A stretch of DNA of 51,419 bases from Desulfomonilia bacterium (lineage in GTDB: Bacteria; Desulfobacterota; Desulfomonilia; UBA1062), in contig DATCTV010000005.1 in assembly GCA_036567785.1 (NCBI GenBank), positions 1 to 51,419 of the forward strand, given 5' to 3'. Shown here piece by piece: positions 1 to 7,965 of this stretch. The notes beneath the pieces are model-generated. The model was not told where the DNA came from. It worked only from the letters and a program-made list of their open reading frames with translations, and made no database searches. The position numbers and the translations under genes were made by a program. Position 1 is the stretch's first letter. Each line of letters begins with the position of its first letter.

Positions 1-173
1 CTTATGGTGTCGGTAGGCACATCACCGTGGAACTGAAAATCCCATCCCGCTTCAACCCATACGCTGGCGCCAAGTGTCGCCTTGGCATCGCCGACATTGA
101 AGTCAACCCCTGCAAAAACCGGCGTGGCAAACAGCATTATCACCGCCGCTATAATGAATAACCCCTTCTTCAT
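1..173 (-). CDS. Exported protein, N-terminal fragment (porin-like?)
   Basis: Only the first 57 codons or so are inside the window; the gene runs off the left edge. The start is an ATG preceded by a strong AAGGAGGAG ribosome-binding site. The protein opens with two lysines, a hydrophobic stretch and a signal-peptidase I site ending in VFA, so it is exported. The mature N-terminus (GVDFNVGDAKATLG, then ASVWVEAGWDFQ) alternates polar and hydrophobic residues like the first strands of an outer-membrane barrel. A porin is my inference; the family cannot be named from so short a piece. Confidence 0.6.
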   Translation of the reverse strand, partial: MKKGLFIIAAVIMLFATPVFAGVDFNVGDAKATLGASVWVEAGWDFQFHGDVPTDTI

Positions 174-280
174 GACACTCCTCCTTGGAATAATTGTTTT
201 AAAATATAATATCGGCAAACAGATGTTATGAACTTTATGGAAATTGATTCGATTAGAATAATCTAAGATTGATGCAGTGT

Positions 281-309
281 TGCAGGCGGCGGATGTTCCA
301 CCGCCTGCA
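281..309. other. Stem-loop after the serpin gene
   Basis: A perfect 9-bp inverted repeat (TGCAGGCGG and CCGCCTGCA), with three further inner pairs, lies just past the serpin stop codon on the minus strand. It has no T-run on either side, so it is not a classical intrinsic terminator. It may stabilise the 3' end of the serpin message or separate it from the next gene. Confidence 0.45.
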
Positions 310-317
310 ATGCGCGG

Positions 318-1622
318 TTATAAAGGTTTTGAAACCCTTCCCATGAACAGAATGGAATGAGTCTTGATATCCCTGATGATGAATATAAAGGGCCTGTTTA
401 CATATATCTCGTCGGGCATGCTTTCCACGCCTGCATTAATGACGGTTACTGCTGCTGCCTTGGTGCCCCTCTCGTTAACATCGATAAAGGCCTTATGGAT
501 TATATCGTTGATCTTCAGTTGCCTGATTCCGGTTATCCCTGAGAAATCCGCAAATTCAGTGAACGGTTCAGGCATTCCCATTGAGGCAAGTATTTTTTTG
601 AGGTCAATTGAACCGCTGGAAAATTTGAATCTGGGCAGAGAAAGGGCGACTCTATCCGGATTCAGACTATCAACTATCCGGTCGATAATCCCTGTCGAAA
701 GGTTCATTTCGAATTCGGACATGCCTGATGCTTTGGGCATTATGACTAGCATGGACAGCTCCTTTCCGTCATAAGGCAGTTCGATTGCAGTGTAATCATC
801 ACCGATAAAACAAGGGAAGGTTTCCTGCTGACGCATCATGTCCACCTTGACAGGAGGTGCGCCTTCGGGAAAGAAATATCTTTTATCAGTAAGGGATTCG
901 TTGAATATCTTGTCCCAGGCTGCATTGAAATAGATCGTATTGACAAGAGCAAGTCTGATGTCTTCAAGACTGTTCCTGTCGATAACATTCTTTATCAATC
1001 CCGCTGTTTTGTCCTCAATCCACCTGTTTATGGCCAGTGCGCTCTCATCCGGTTCATTTTCAAAATCAAGTAAGCCGACACCCGTTCCGTAATAAAGCGC
1101 AAGTTTATCCAGGTACTGCTCAAGGACAGAAAATCCATTCTGCATGAAGAGCTGATTTGCGATACGGAGGCTGAATCCTTCACCATCCTGGCCTTTTGCT
1201 TCCCTGCCGCGGCTTGCAAGCGCAAGATCAAGCGAGTTGAACACAGGGTGCAGTTCATCCTGGGGTATGGGGAAATTGAAAACACTTGAGATTTCTTTCT
1301 CGGTATTGCCGACAGCGCCAGCATAGAGCATGGCCATTGCAAGGGATATGCTGTAGGGCGAAAATACGAGATTGCCCTCGGTGTCTGAAATTTTTTTATA
1401 GAGTCTAATTGCAAAATCGTTGTTTCTTTCGGAAAGCCCGGCCATTTCTTCGAGGCTTGCCAGGGGCGCAGCCCTTTCAAGGGATGATTTCTCCGACTTG
1501 AAATAATCGCTATTTTCCGCGCTGCTGTCTGAATATGTCGATTTGCTGCAGCCTGATAACCCAATAAATATTATCAGATACAGTATTGATAGAAAACTTA
1601 TCTTTAGCTTTAATCCGGACAT
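318..1622 (-). CDS. Serpin (serine protease inhibitor) lipoprotein
   Basis: A full-length serpin of 434 residues. Residues 1-25 form a lipoprotein signal with lipobox GLSGC (lipidated Cys25), followed by a 40-residue polar linker and the serpin fold. Fold marks are NLVFSPYSISLAMAMLYAGA (84-103), the breach strand around 226-236 and the C-terminal signature NRPFIFIIRD (409-418). The hinge of the reactive-centre loop reads ERGTKAAAVT (384-393), the small-residue pattern of inhibitory serpins. Counting from hinge Gly386 as P15 puts P1 at Glu400 and P1' at Ser401, an unusual acidic P1. The protein should sit on a membrane surface and trap incoming or stray proteases. It lies downstream of another lipoprotein gene on the same strand, with a stem-loop between them. 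The family is clear; the target and membrane leaflet are unknown. Confidence 0.93.
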   Translation of the reverse strand: MSGLKLKISFLSILYLIIFIGLSGCSKSTYSDSSAENSDYFKSEKSSLERAAPLASLEEMAGLSERNNDFAIRLYKKISDTEGNLVFSPYSISLAMAMLYAGAVGNTEKEISSVFNFPIPQDELHPVFNSLDLALASRGREAKGQDGEGFSLRIANQLFMQNGFSVLEQYLDKLALYYGTGVGLLDFENEPDESALAINRWIEDKTAGLIKNVIDRNSLEDIRLALVNTIYFNAAWDKIFNESLTDKRYFFPEGAPPVKVDMMRQQETFPCFIGDDYTAIELPYDGKELSMLVIMPKASGMSEFEMNLSTGIIDRIVDSLNPDRVALSLPRFKFSSGSIDLKKILASMGMPEPFTEFADFSGITGIRQLKINDIIHKAFIDVNERGTKAAAVTVINAGVESMPDEIYVNRPFIFIIRDIKTHSILFMGRVSKPL

Positions 1623-1659
1623 GGTAATCCCCCCTTATCAATTTATCTTATTTATTAAA

Positions 1660-1685
1660 ATCCCTGAGGGAAAACCCTCAGGGAT
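1660..1685 (-). terminator. Likely terminator between lipoprotein and serpin genes
   Basis: A perfect 11-bp stem (ATCCCTGAGGG and its complement) with a four-base loop follows the stop codon of the upstream lipoprotein gene on the minus strand. The sequence after it reads TTTTAATAAATAAG on that strand, a weak T-rich tail. Termination is probably partial, so the serpin could be read through from the upstream pair or have its own promoter. Confidence 0.65.
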
Positions 1686-1697
1686 ACGTGTGACGAA

Positions 1698-2522
1698 TCA
1701 ATAAGTCCTGTAGAGATTGATCGCCTTCCGGGCAATACCCCACCATTCGGGTTTTTCGGATGTTTCGTAAGGATTGTAGTAGCCCAGAAATGTGATGCCT
1801 TTGTCGTCTGCCGAGAAAAGCCAGTATTGGTTTATCGTGCAGCCGGAGGGGCAGTCTCCATCGCCTTTACGGAAAAGGTAATATCTTGTGTGATCATCAA
1901 GGTCTCCGGAGATTATACCACCATCGTAATCCGGGATATAAGGATATATGTTGGAGCAGTCGCCTATGTAGTAGTCGGGTTCGGCATATTTGACACCTGC
2001 AAGGGTTTCGTATTGCCCTGCAATGTATTTTGGATGAACCTTCCGGGCAGAGAACTCCAGAAAAGCCATACCATAGCCTATCGATGAGAGATTTGTTTTC
2101 TCAAGGCTGAACCTCTGATTGAGCCCGTCCCATTCATTATAGAGGCCTGCTGCAACGAGTTTGGCGGTGGCGTCATCGAATCCCACGATGATACTGCCGG
2201 GTGCCCAGGGCGGGAGGAATGTTATGCTGGTATCGGGTTCAGCATCTTTACCGGCTTCTTCGGTATATGAGCCGGACCTGATTGAAGTTATGTCATTTTC
2301 AAAGATTTCTGTAAGCTCACGTGGGGGATAGGTCTGGCCTGATACACACAGGGACATAAGCTCGAATTCTGATGCGGTACTGACTTCTTCGGGTTGCTGG
2401 ATATCGATCACGGGGTTTCCGGTTTCCGTGGCGCCGGCGCATCCCAGGAGCATAAATGCCGTGGACAAGGATATCAAGGCCGCCGATATTAATGACAACA
2501 CCCTTTTATTCCTGCAATCCAT
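1698..2522 (-). CDS. TETGNP lipoprotein with subtilase-prodomain-like region
   Basis: A 274-residue lipoprotein: signal 1-28 with lipobox LLGC (Cys28), followed at once by TETGNP (32-37). I recall this N-terminal motif from lipoproteins paired with TIGR02147 proteins. Residues 107-187 start with GSIIVGFDD and end with VKYAEPDYYI, the beginning and end typical of the inhibitory prodomain of S8 subtilases (fervidolysin-type). No catalytic Asp-His-Ser domain follows, so it is a free-standing prodomain-like module. The C-terminal part (211-274) has a GDCPSGC motif with two cysteines and several aromatic residues. It lies 14 bp after the TIGR02147 gene and is surely cotranscribed with it. The inhibitor role is inferred from motif resemblance; the lipoprotein call is firm. 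Confidence 0.7.
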   Translation of the reverse strand: MDCRNKRVLSLISAALISLSTAFMLLGCAGATETGNPVIDIQQPEEVSTASEFELMSLCVSGQTYPPRELTEIFENDITSIRSGSYTEEAGKDAEPDTSITFLPPWAPGSIIVGFDDATAKLVAAGLYNEWDGLNQRFSLEKTNLSSIGYGMAFLEFSARKVHPKYIAGQYETLAGVKYAEPDYYIGDCSNIYPYIPDYDGGIISGDLDDHTRYYLFRKGDGDCPSGCTINQYWLFSADDKGITFLGYYNPYETSEKPEWWGIARKAINLYRTY

Positions 2523-2536
2523 AATGCTCTCCCCCC

Positions 2537-3364
2537 CTAAATCTTTGATGTTAGCGGAAACAGCTGCAAGTTAAGCTGATACACCTGGTCGCAGTCTTTG
2601 TCCTCGCAGTACATTTTCATGATTTCCCTTCTAATGCGCGCCAGGTGCTCCTTCAATTCCTTTACCCTTTCTGAACGGATACTCATGGTTAATGACGTGA
2701 CGTCCCTTGTTTCAGGTTTGTGCCTTTCTATTGATTCTGTTGCAAGCCGGAGCATTTCTTTGTGGAAATTTGCAACGGTCAATGACTGGACCTCCGGGCC
2801 GGTTGTGATGAGACCGTCTTTCTGTCTGTAGCAGCCGTTTTCGTCCTTAGTTATCAGATCCAGTTCTTCAAGCGCCTTAAGCGCCTTTAATGCTTCCTTC
2901 GGGGTAATTTCAGGGGTGAGAGCTGATGAAATGCTCTCGGCATCCCATTTCAACTTCCCGAGTGAGACGAGTTCCCTTATGGCGGGGTAGAACCACTTCG
3001 AAAAATATTCATACTTGGCCTTATCCAGTTTACGAACCGATGAATCGCTTTTAAGAGATACGATCTTTCTGTAATAATGGTTTCTGTCCTCAAGCGTTTT
3101 CGACTGGTTCAGCCATACGAGGTTTTCGAAGTATTCCCTTTCGGTTTTCTTGAGGTCGAAACCCTTGCAGATTTTTGCCGCGCTTTCCTGTGTCAGATTC
3201 CTGCTGCCGGAAATGACGAGCTGCAGGAAGTTGGGCGAATTTATTCCGGCCCTGCGCGAAAAGCAACGATAAGAAAAATACCTGTCGGTCTTTTTCTTGT
3301 AAATGAACATGTCTTTCAGAAATGCCCTGTAGTCCATGTAATCATTTAAAACCGGTTGATTCAT
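2537..3364 (-). CDS. TIGR02147 family protein, putative regulator
   Basis: A 275-residue cytoplasmic protein with the family hallmarks: DYRAFLKDMF near the start, SYRCFSRRAGINSPNFLQLV (about 30-50) resembling a helix-turn-helix, then SGSRNLTQESAAKICKGFDL and the EREYFENLVWLNQSKT segment. The remaining two thirds are mostly helical, with a winged-helix-like stretch at about 130-190. Members are presumed transcription regulators, but I know of no characterised one. It heads the operon with the TETGNP lipoprotein and has a sigma-70-like promoter just upstream. The obvious inference is that it controls that lipoprotein and perhaps the serpin. Confidence 0.8.
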   Translation of the reverse strand: MNQPVLNDYMDYRAFLKDMFIYKKKTDRYFSYRCFSRRAGINSPNFLQLVISGSRNLTQESAAKICKGFDLKKTEREYFENLVWLNQSKTLEDRNHYYRKIVSLKSDSSVRKLDKAKYEYFSKWFYPAIRELVSLGKLKWDAESISSALTPEITPKEALKALKALEELDLITKDENGCYRQKDGLITTGPEVQSLTVANFHKEMLRLATESIERHKPETRDVTSLTMSIRSERVKELKEHLARIRREIMKMYCEDKDCDQVYQLNLQLFPLTSKI

Positions 3365-3998
3365 AAAATGCCCCTGATTGAACGCTTATCAGATTTAATA
3401 AAGGGATAATAAATGAAACATTTGCGGTATGCAAGACTTAAATTATTAAAAGTGAATACAGAAAGAAACATATAAAAAAGCTAATAATGTTATAAAAAGG
3501 CTATATAAGCTTATTTAGTGAATACATAATACAAATAAATATATGAAATAAGATAATAATAGAATACATATGAATCTTATACAATAATACCGCAGAAATA
3601 GTTTTGCAGGTGATGATTTATGGTGATTAATAACTTAACGGGAATATGGCCTTGTTTGTTAAAATTGCACTTGGAAGGTATTTTGCCTCTCTGGCAAGAG
3701 TTTGCAAGGTTCTATGCAGTGAGCCGGGTATCTCATATTTTAAGCTGTATGAGCGCCAGACTTCTTCGGTATTGAAGTAATTTAAACATGCAGGCATGAA
3801 CACGAGAACATGGCATGATCCGGGATATGAAAAATATCCGAATTCATCGAGCAGCATGAAACTGTCAGGACGTTCTGTAGTCTTTATCCCGAGGTCAGTG
3901 TTTTACAATGTGATAGAGATCCTCGCCATGCTAAACCTGCAAGAACAGACACCTATAAATACAACCATCAATGAACGGCCTTGAAAAAGGCTGAAATA
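3365..3998. other. Gene-free AT-rich stretch
   Basis: About 630 bases between the TIGR02147 gene and the CoA-transferase. The part next to the regulator is very AT-rich and holds its putative promoter. The rest has short open frames on both strands (a 76-codon one on minus, a 62-codon one on plus), but none has a ribosome-binding site, a recognisable motif or a convincing composition. I see no repeat or tRNA. It may be a decayed gene or a long regulatory region. Confidence 0.5.
3406..3434 (-). promoter_or_regulatory. Putative sigma-70 promoter for the TIGR02147 operon
   Basis: On the minus strand TTGCAT and TATTAT are separated by exactly 17 bp, 42 bp before the start codon. Both hexamers fit the consensus well, but the region is AT-rich, so a chance match is possible. 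Confidence 0.45.
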
Positions 3999-4790
3999 TC
4001 AGGCTGCCGGTAGAGTTGTGAAGACGCCTCTAGGATCGACCTCTGTTCTCAGTATGTGCAGCACTTCCGGTGTTATCATCTCTGTCAGCGGGATTTCACC
4101 CTCGGGTTTGAGCAATTCGAATCCCGTTGTCTGCTGGGCGATATCGAACGGGATGCCGGGGTGGAGAGATTTCACACGCATGCGCTTAGATTTTTCTTCG
4201 AAATCGTAAACACCCCATTGGGTGATCACTGCAATCGGGCCGTTGCCGTAAAGGCCTGCCTCCCTCCTGGAATTGCCTCCTGTGAGGTGGCCTACCGAGG
4301 TTACAAAATCGACCCTTTCCGGGAATTTGTCCGGTGTCTGAAGTCCAACGAGCACCATGTTTTCAGCCAGCGAAGCCAGGTCGTTGTTGCCGCCCGAGCC
4401 GGTCATTCTGACTTTGGGGTGATGAAAATCCTCCCCGATCAGGTGCGTATTGACGTTTCCGTACATATCCACCTGAGCGAAACCCAGAAATGCTATGTCG
4501 ATATATCCGTTTGCGCACTGGGCGAAAGAGTATGCCATTTCCATAAGCGTTGGTGATTTGCGCCATGTGAGAGGGCAGCCGACAGACCAGGGAAGGTCTC
4601 CCATAATCGGGTCCTGTCCGCCTGATTCATATACCATCGTTATATTCGGGGCGTGTGTCTTCTTGGCCAGTATTCCGGCCACCATCGGCAGCCCTGTTCC
4701 GACATACACGACCTTATGGTCTTTAATCTGTTTTGTAAGGATGTATGCAAGCATCTCCAGAGGGTTTGCGGGTGCATTAAGGTCTCTCAT
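3999..4790 (-). CDS. CoA-transferase beta subunit (glutaconate/Ipd type)
   Basis: A 263-residue family I CoA-transferase beta subunit. The sequence VYESGGQDP places a glutamate at position 55, where glutaconate CoA-transferase has its catalytic Glu54 that carries the CoA thioester. Other family marks are VGTGLPMVAGILAKKTHAPN (31-50) and GFAQVDMYGNVN. The gene follows the alpha subunit after 15 bp, so the two form one operon. Such enzymes move CoA between carboxylic acids. IpdAB of steroid degradation has the same architecture but is a ring hydrolase, so the substrate cannot be assigned from sequence. Confidence 0.88.
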   Translation of the reverse strand: MRDLNAPANPLEMLAYILTKQIKDHKVVYVGTGLPMVAGILAKKTHAPNITMVYESGGQDPIMGDLPWSVGCPLTWRKSPTLMEMAYSFAQCANGYIDIAFLGFAQVDMYGNVNTHLIGEDFHHPKVRMTGSGGNNDLASLAENMVLVGLQTPDKFPERVDFVTSVGHLTGGNSRREAGLYGNGPIAVITQWGVYDFEEKSKRMRVKSLHPGIPFDIAQQTTGFELLKPEGEIPLTEMITPEVLHILRTEVDPRGVFTTLPAA

Positions 4791-4805
4791 ATCTGTCTCC
4801 TTGTC

Positions 4806-5897
4806 CTAATAATAAAGGTCTGTATCATGTGTAAGCGTATATTCCTGATATGAAAAATCGATGTCTTCATTATCGCCTTCGGCGGCCTTTGTCTGGCGTC
4901 GCGCCTCTGCGATCCATTTCGCTCCACCTAGTTTGTTCACGAAGTCGAACTGGTCGTTGCACGAGAAGACCCATTTATCGAGAAATTCTTTCAGGTTGTC
5001 ATAGCTGAGGCATCCATAGCGCAGGAATTTTTCCCACCACTGCCTCGACCAGTAGTAGTAGCCGGGCATGTTTCCGGGAACCGCCCCGAAGGGCATCTCG
5101 ACGACTGCATCGACATAGAAGAACGGGATTATCGCGCCCTGTCTGTTGTATCTGATATCCGACTCAGGGACGATTTCTTCAGCGGTTATGATAAGCTTGC
5201 GGGCCGATGCGGCAATTGCCAGATCGTTGACCTGAGGACCATAAATGTATGCATTCCCGTATTTGTCGGCAACATGGCAGTGGATGATTGAAACGTCCGG
5301 GAAGAGCGCCGGGATAAACACCGCCGGATCATTGTCTTCTCTCATGGGGTTCTGGACTACCTTCAGGTAGGGATTGTATTTCATTATGTCGGAAGCGAGC
5401 ATCTGTTTGCTTAGTACGCCCGGCACGCCCAGCTGTGCGGCCTTGAACCCGAGTGCCACGCCCCCGTGGCTCCACTCTGAAAGTATTTTTATGCGGCCGT
5501 CCTTGAGCAGCCGGTCATAGTTTTTGTCTATTCCCCTCATCTCCGCTCCGAGGTACGAATTGTGGGAATAGCTCACGTTGCCTGTATAAATCATGTAGCT
5601 CTGGTTGGTATTCGGTGCCCCTATCATCTGGATGTTCTTTTTGCCCTGCCGCATTATCTCAAAATAGGCCTGATGAGGTGTCCTTACATAGGCGAATCCG
5701 GAGTCTGTAAGAATATCGCCATCGCTTACATACTTGGCAATGGCATCCTTCAGTGTCATGCGCTTGTCCGCCTTGTCGCGTTTCTTTGCAAGGTGTGCGG
5801 CGCGTGCGGATTCATAATCCACCAGCCTGTCCAGCACCTTTGTATCACTGATTTTCAGGTTTGTCAGCGCTTCCTGGTCATATTGATATTTTGCCAT
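4806..5897 (-). CDS. CoA-transferase alpha subunit (glutaconate/Ipd type)
   Basis: A 363-residue alpha subunit. The family begins at MTLKDAIAKYVSDGD (about 47-61) and continues through GFAYVRTPHQAYFEIMRQGK and HGGVALGFKAAQLGVPGV. The 46 residues in front are an extra charged segment compared with glutaconate CoA-transferase A (about 320 residues). The start ATG has a good GGAGGA site. It is the first gene of a two-gene operon with the beta subunit and is divergent from the sulfatase. The substrate is unknown; a role in anaerobic acid or aromatic breakdown would suit the presumed lineage. Confidence 0.88.
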   Translation of the reverse strand: MAKYQYDQEALTNLKISDTKVLDRLVDYESARAAHLAKKRDKADKRMTLKDAIAKYVSDGDILTDSGFAYVRTPHQAYFEIMRQGKKNIQMIGAPNTNQSYMIYTGNVSYSHNSYLGAEMRGIDKNYDRLLKDGRIKILSEWSHGGVALGFKAAQLGVPGVLSKQMLASDIMKYNPYLKVVQNPMREDNDPAVFIPALFPDVSIIHCHVADKYGNAYIYGPQVNDLAIAASARKLIITAEEIVPESDIRYNRQGAIIPFFYVDAVVEMPFGAVPGNMPGYYYWSRQWWEKFLRYGCLSYDNLKEFLDKWVFSCNDQFDFVNKLGGAKWIAEARRQTKAAEGDNEDIDFSYQEYTLTHDTDLYY

Positions 5898-5956
5898 AAG
5901 AAATTCCTCCGTGATAAATGTCTTGCCAGATAATGCTACTTTTCGAGCTAAAAGAC

Positions 5957-5985
5957 AAAATACTTTATATTATCATTGAGGTCAA
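5957..5985 (-). promoter_or_regulatory. Putative sigma-70 promoter for the CoA-transferase operon
   Basis: On the minus strand TTGACC and TATTTT are spaced by 17 bp, about 60 bp ahead of the alpha-subunit start. Plausible by sequence only. Confidence 0.4.
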
Positions 5986-6010
5986 TAAAATGATTAATAA
6001 AAATAGATAG

Positions 6011-6038
6011 TTGTATGCTTGTAAGTTGATAATATTAT
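6011..6038 (+). promoter_or_regulatory. Putative sigma-70 promoter for the sulfatase leader
   Basis: TTGTAT and TATTAT are separated by 16 bp on the plus strand. Transcription from here would begin near 6,045, about eight bases before the folded leader described next. Confidence 0.4.
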
Positions 6039-6052
6039 ATTCAGTCGAGAAT

Positions 6053-6154
6053 AAAAACCCGTATCGTTAACAGCTTGCTGTTGTCAATATCCGGCAATTA
6101 TCAGTTGAATATTGATGTCTTATGCTGCATTAATCCTGTATGACCACGGGTTTT
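6053..6154 (+). ncRNA. Candidate structured leader RNA (four-way junction)
   Basis: A closing helix of 9 perfect pairs joins AAAACCCGT (6,054-6,062) to ACGGGTTTT (6,146-6,154). Inside lie three hairpins almost back to back: 6,069-6,082 (AACAG/CTGTT, loop CTTG), 6,084-6,115 (TCAATAT/ATATTGA) and 6,117-6,144 (a 7-position stem with one mismatch and one G-U pair). The gaps between the second and third hairpins and the closing helix are single bases. It sits between a putative promoter and the sulfatase ribosome-binding site, as a cis-regulatory RNA would. I recognise no known riboswitch class. The DNA around it is AT-rich, so chance pairing must be excluded. Confidence 0.4.
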
Positions 6155-6199
6155 GAACCTTAAATCACTGGATAAGAGATTTTTTCAGGAGGTGGGCAT

Positions 6200-7834
6200 A
6201 TGCAGGAAAAGCCGATAAGCAGGCGCAGCTTTTTGAAATGGGGCGGCGTTTCAGCGATGGGCATAGCCGGCGCAGACATTGCGGGATGCGGCAGAAAATC
6301 TGATTACGCCCTTGATATTGATCCCTCCATCTATGACGCGCCAGAGGCGGGAATGCCTGTAGAAGGCCTCATTAAAAAAGCAGGTGATTATAAAGGAAAA
6401 CGACCCAACATCATCGTTATCCTGTGCGACGACCTGGGCTATGGAGATATCGGATGCTATGGCAGCGTTGCCATAAAGACGCCCAATCTTGACAGGATGG
6501 CCAGTGAGGGCATGAAATTCACCGATGCCTATGCCAGTAATGCATTATGTTCACCGTCCCGGGCCGGACTTCTGACCGGCAGGTATCCGCACCGTACAGG
6601 CGTAACATTCCCTGTCGACCTTCATGTGCCGTTTCTCAAATCGCTCGGCATGTCCATAGGCCGATTTTTTTTCTTTGACATGTTCGTGCATCTTGGAGCC
6701 ATTGACGGGGTAGGAGCGAAAAGCATAGTGCAGGGCCTGCCGCTTTCTGAGATTACCATTGCATCTGCGCTGAAGGTTGCAGGATATAAAACGGCGGCAA
6801 TCGGCAAATGGCATCTCGGCGACTTTACAAAGGTGCCTAAATACCATCCGTACAGACATGGTTTCGACTACTTCGCCGGCTTTGCGGGCGTCAACGACGA
6901 CCCGCCTGAGTACCCGTTCTGGCGGGGTGAAAATGAGATAGTGCACAATATAGGCCTGGCTCAGGAGCCCTATACCGGGATTCTAACTCAGGAGGCTGTG
7001 AATTTCATTGAGCGTTCAAAGCATGAACCTTTCTTCCTTTACTTTGCTCACAAGGATCCTCACCAGCCCAATGTCCCTTCTAGCCGCTTCAGGAACTCAT
7101 CCGAGGGCGGACGCTACGGGGACACTGTGCAGGAGATTGACTGGAGCGTTGGCGAGGTCCTCAAGTGCCTCGAGAGGAACAATCTGAAAGATAATTCGAT
7201 GATCATCTTCACCAGCGACAACGGGGCCTTTTTCAACGGCAGCAACGGAATGCTGCGCGGCGGCAAGGGTCAGAGCTACGAGGGCGGATTCCGCGTGCCT
7301 ATGATCGCGTACTGGCCCGGCCACATACCTTCAGGAGGCATATGCAGAGAGCCGGTCATGAACATCGATTTTTTCCCGACATTCCTTTCACTCGCCGGGT
7401 TAACCCCGCCTCAGGACAGGATCATCGACGGAAAGGACATCACAGGTTTGCTCGAAGGTAAGGCTGCAAAGTCTCCGCATGATGCCCTGTTCTTCTTCCA
7501 CCACAACGAAGTCGAAGGTGTGAGACAGGGCGACTGGAAATATTTCCGTCGAATCAACCATGCTGTTTATCCTATATATGCAGACAAGGACAACACTGTA
7601 CTTGGAACGCTGGTAAGCAGGTTCTTCAACTACACGGACAGGGATTCAGAGGGCAGGATGCAGACGGTGCCGTTTCTCGGGAGATGGCCGCTGCTTTACA
7701 ACATGAAGTCTGACCCGGGTGAGAGGTACAATGTGATTGACAAATATCCTGAAGTCGGGCGCAGGATGCTAGGCCTGATGACTAGGTGGGAGCAATCGTT
7801 CGTACAGAATCCCAGAGGCTGGATCACGAAATAG
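6200..7834 (+). CDS. Arylsulfatase family protein with Tat signal
   Basis: A 544-residue sulfatase. The N-terminus has a twin-arginine motif (SRRSFLKW, 7-14) followed by a hydrophobic stretch and IAGC (Cys30), so it is exported folded and may be lipidated. The catalytic domain opens with RPNIIVILCDDLGYGD (Asp77 and Asp78 as metal ligands) and has the sulfatase signature CSPSRAGLLTG (117-127). Cys117 is of the type oxidised to formylglycine. The later metal and substrate segments AHKDPHQP and TSDNGAF are present. The substrate is unknown. No sulfatase-maturing enzyme is encoded in the window, so it must be elsewhere. The start has an AGGAGGTGG ribosome-binding site. An unusually long upstream leader may regulate it. 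Confidence 0.93.
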   Translation: MQEKPISRRSFLKWGGVSAMGIAGADIAGCGRKSDYALDIDPSIYDAPEAGMPVEGLIKKAGDYKGKRPNIIVILCDDLGYGDIGCYGSVAIKTPNLDRMASEGMKFTDAYASNALCSPSRAGLLTGRYPHRTGVTFPVDLHVPFLKSLGMSIGRFFFFDMFVHLGAIDGVGAKSIVQGLPLSEITIASALKVAGYKTAAIGKWHLGDFTKVPKYHPYRHGFDYFAGFAGVNDDPPEYPFWRGENEIVHNIGLAQEPYTGILTQEAVNFIERSKHEPFFLYFAHKDPHQPNVPSSRFRNSSEGGRYGDTVQEIDWSVGEVLKCLERNNLKDNSMIIFTSDNGAFFNGSNGMLRGGKGQSYEGGFRVPMIAYWPGHIPSGGICREPVMNIDFFPTFLSLAGLTPPQDRIIDGKDITGLLEGKAAKSPHDALFFFHHNEVEGVRQGDWKYFRRINHAVYPIYADKDNTVLGTLVSRFFNYTDRDSEGRMQTVPFLGRWPLLYNMKSDPGERYNVIDKYPEVGRRMLGLMTRWEQSFVQNPRGWITK

Positions 7835-7965
7835 TAAAGTGCGGTATTTTCAGAAATCATTGAATTGCTTCGGCACATCAGAAGCGTGTTGTCCTCATGC
7901 ATTAAGGATAACAAGTCCTACAAATCACTTGCACGAAGGATTTACAAAAGGCTAAAATCAGAACC

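Larger units (their letters stand above)
5898..6199. other. Divergent intergenic region, CoA-transferase / sulfatase
   Basis: This gene-free gap between divergent genes contains the two putative promoters and the candidate folded leader listed separately. No open frame or repeat besides those is visible. Confidence 0.6.

Noticed and set aside
3627-3984. Open frames of 76 codons (minus) and 62 codons (plus)
   Set aside because: No ribosome-binding site, no motif, and they overlap each other on opposite strands in AT-rich DNA.
7868-7890. A possible sigma-54 site (CGGCAC then AAGCG) before surE
   Set aside because: The GG-N10-GC spacing is right but the -12 box does not match TTGC, so chance is likely.
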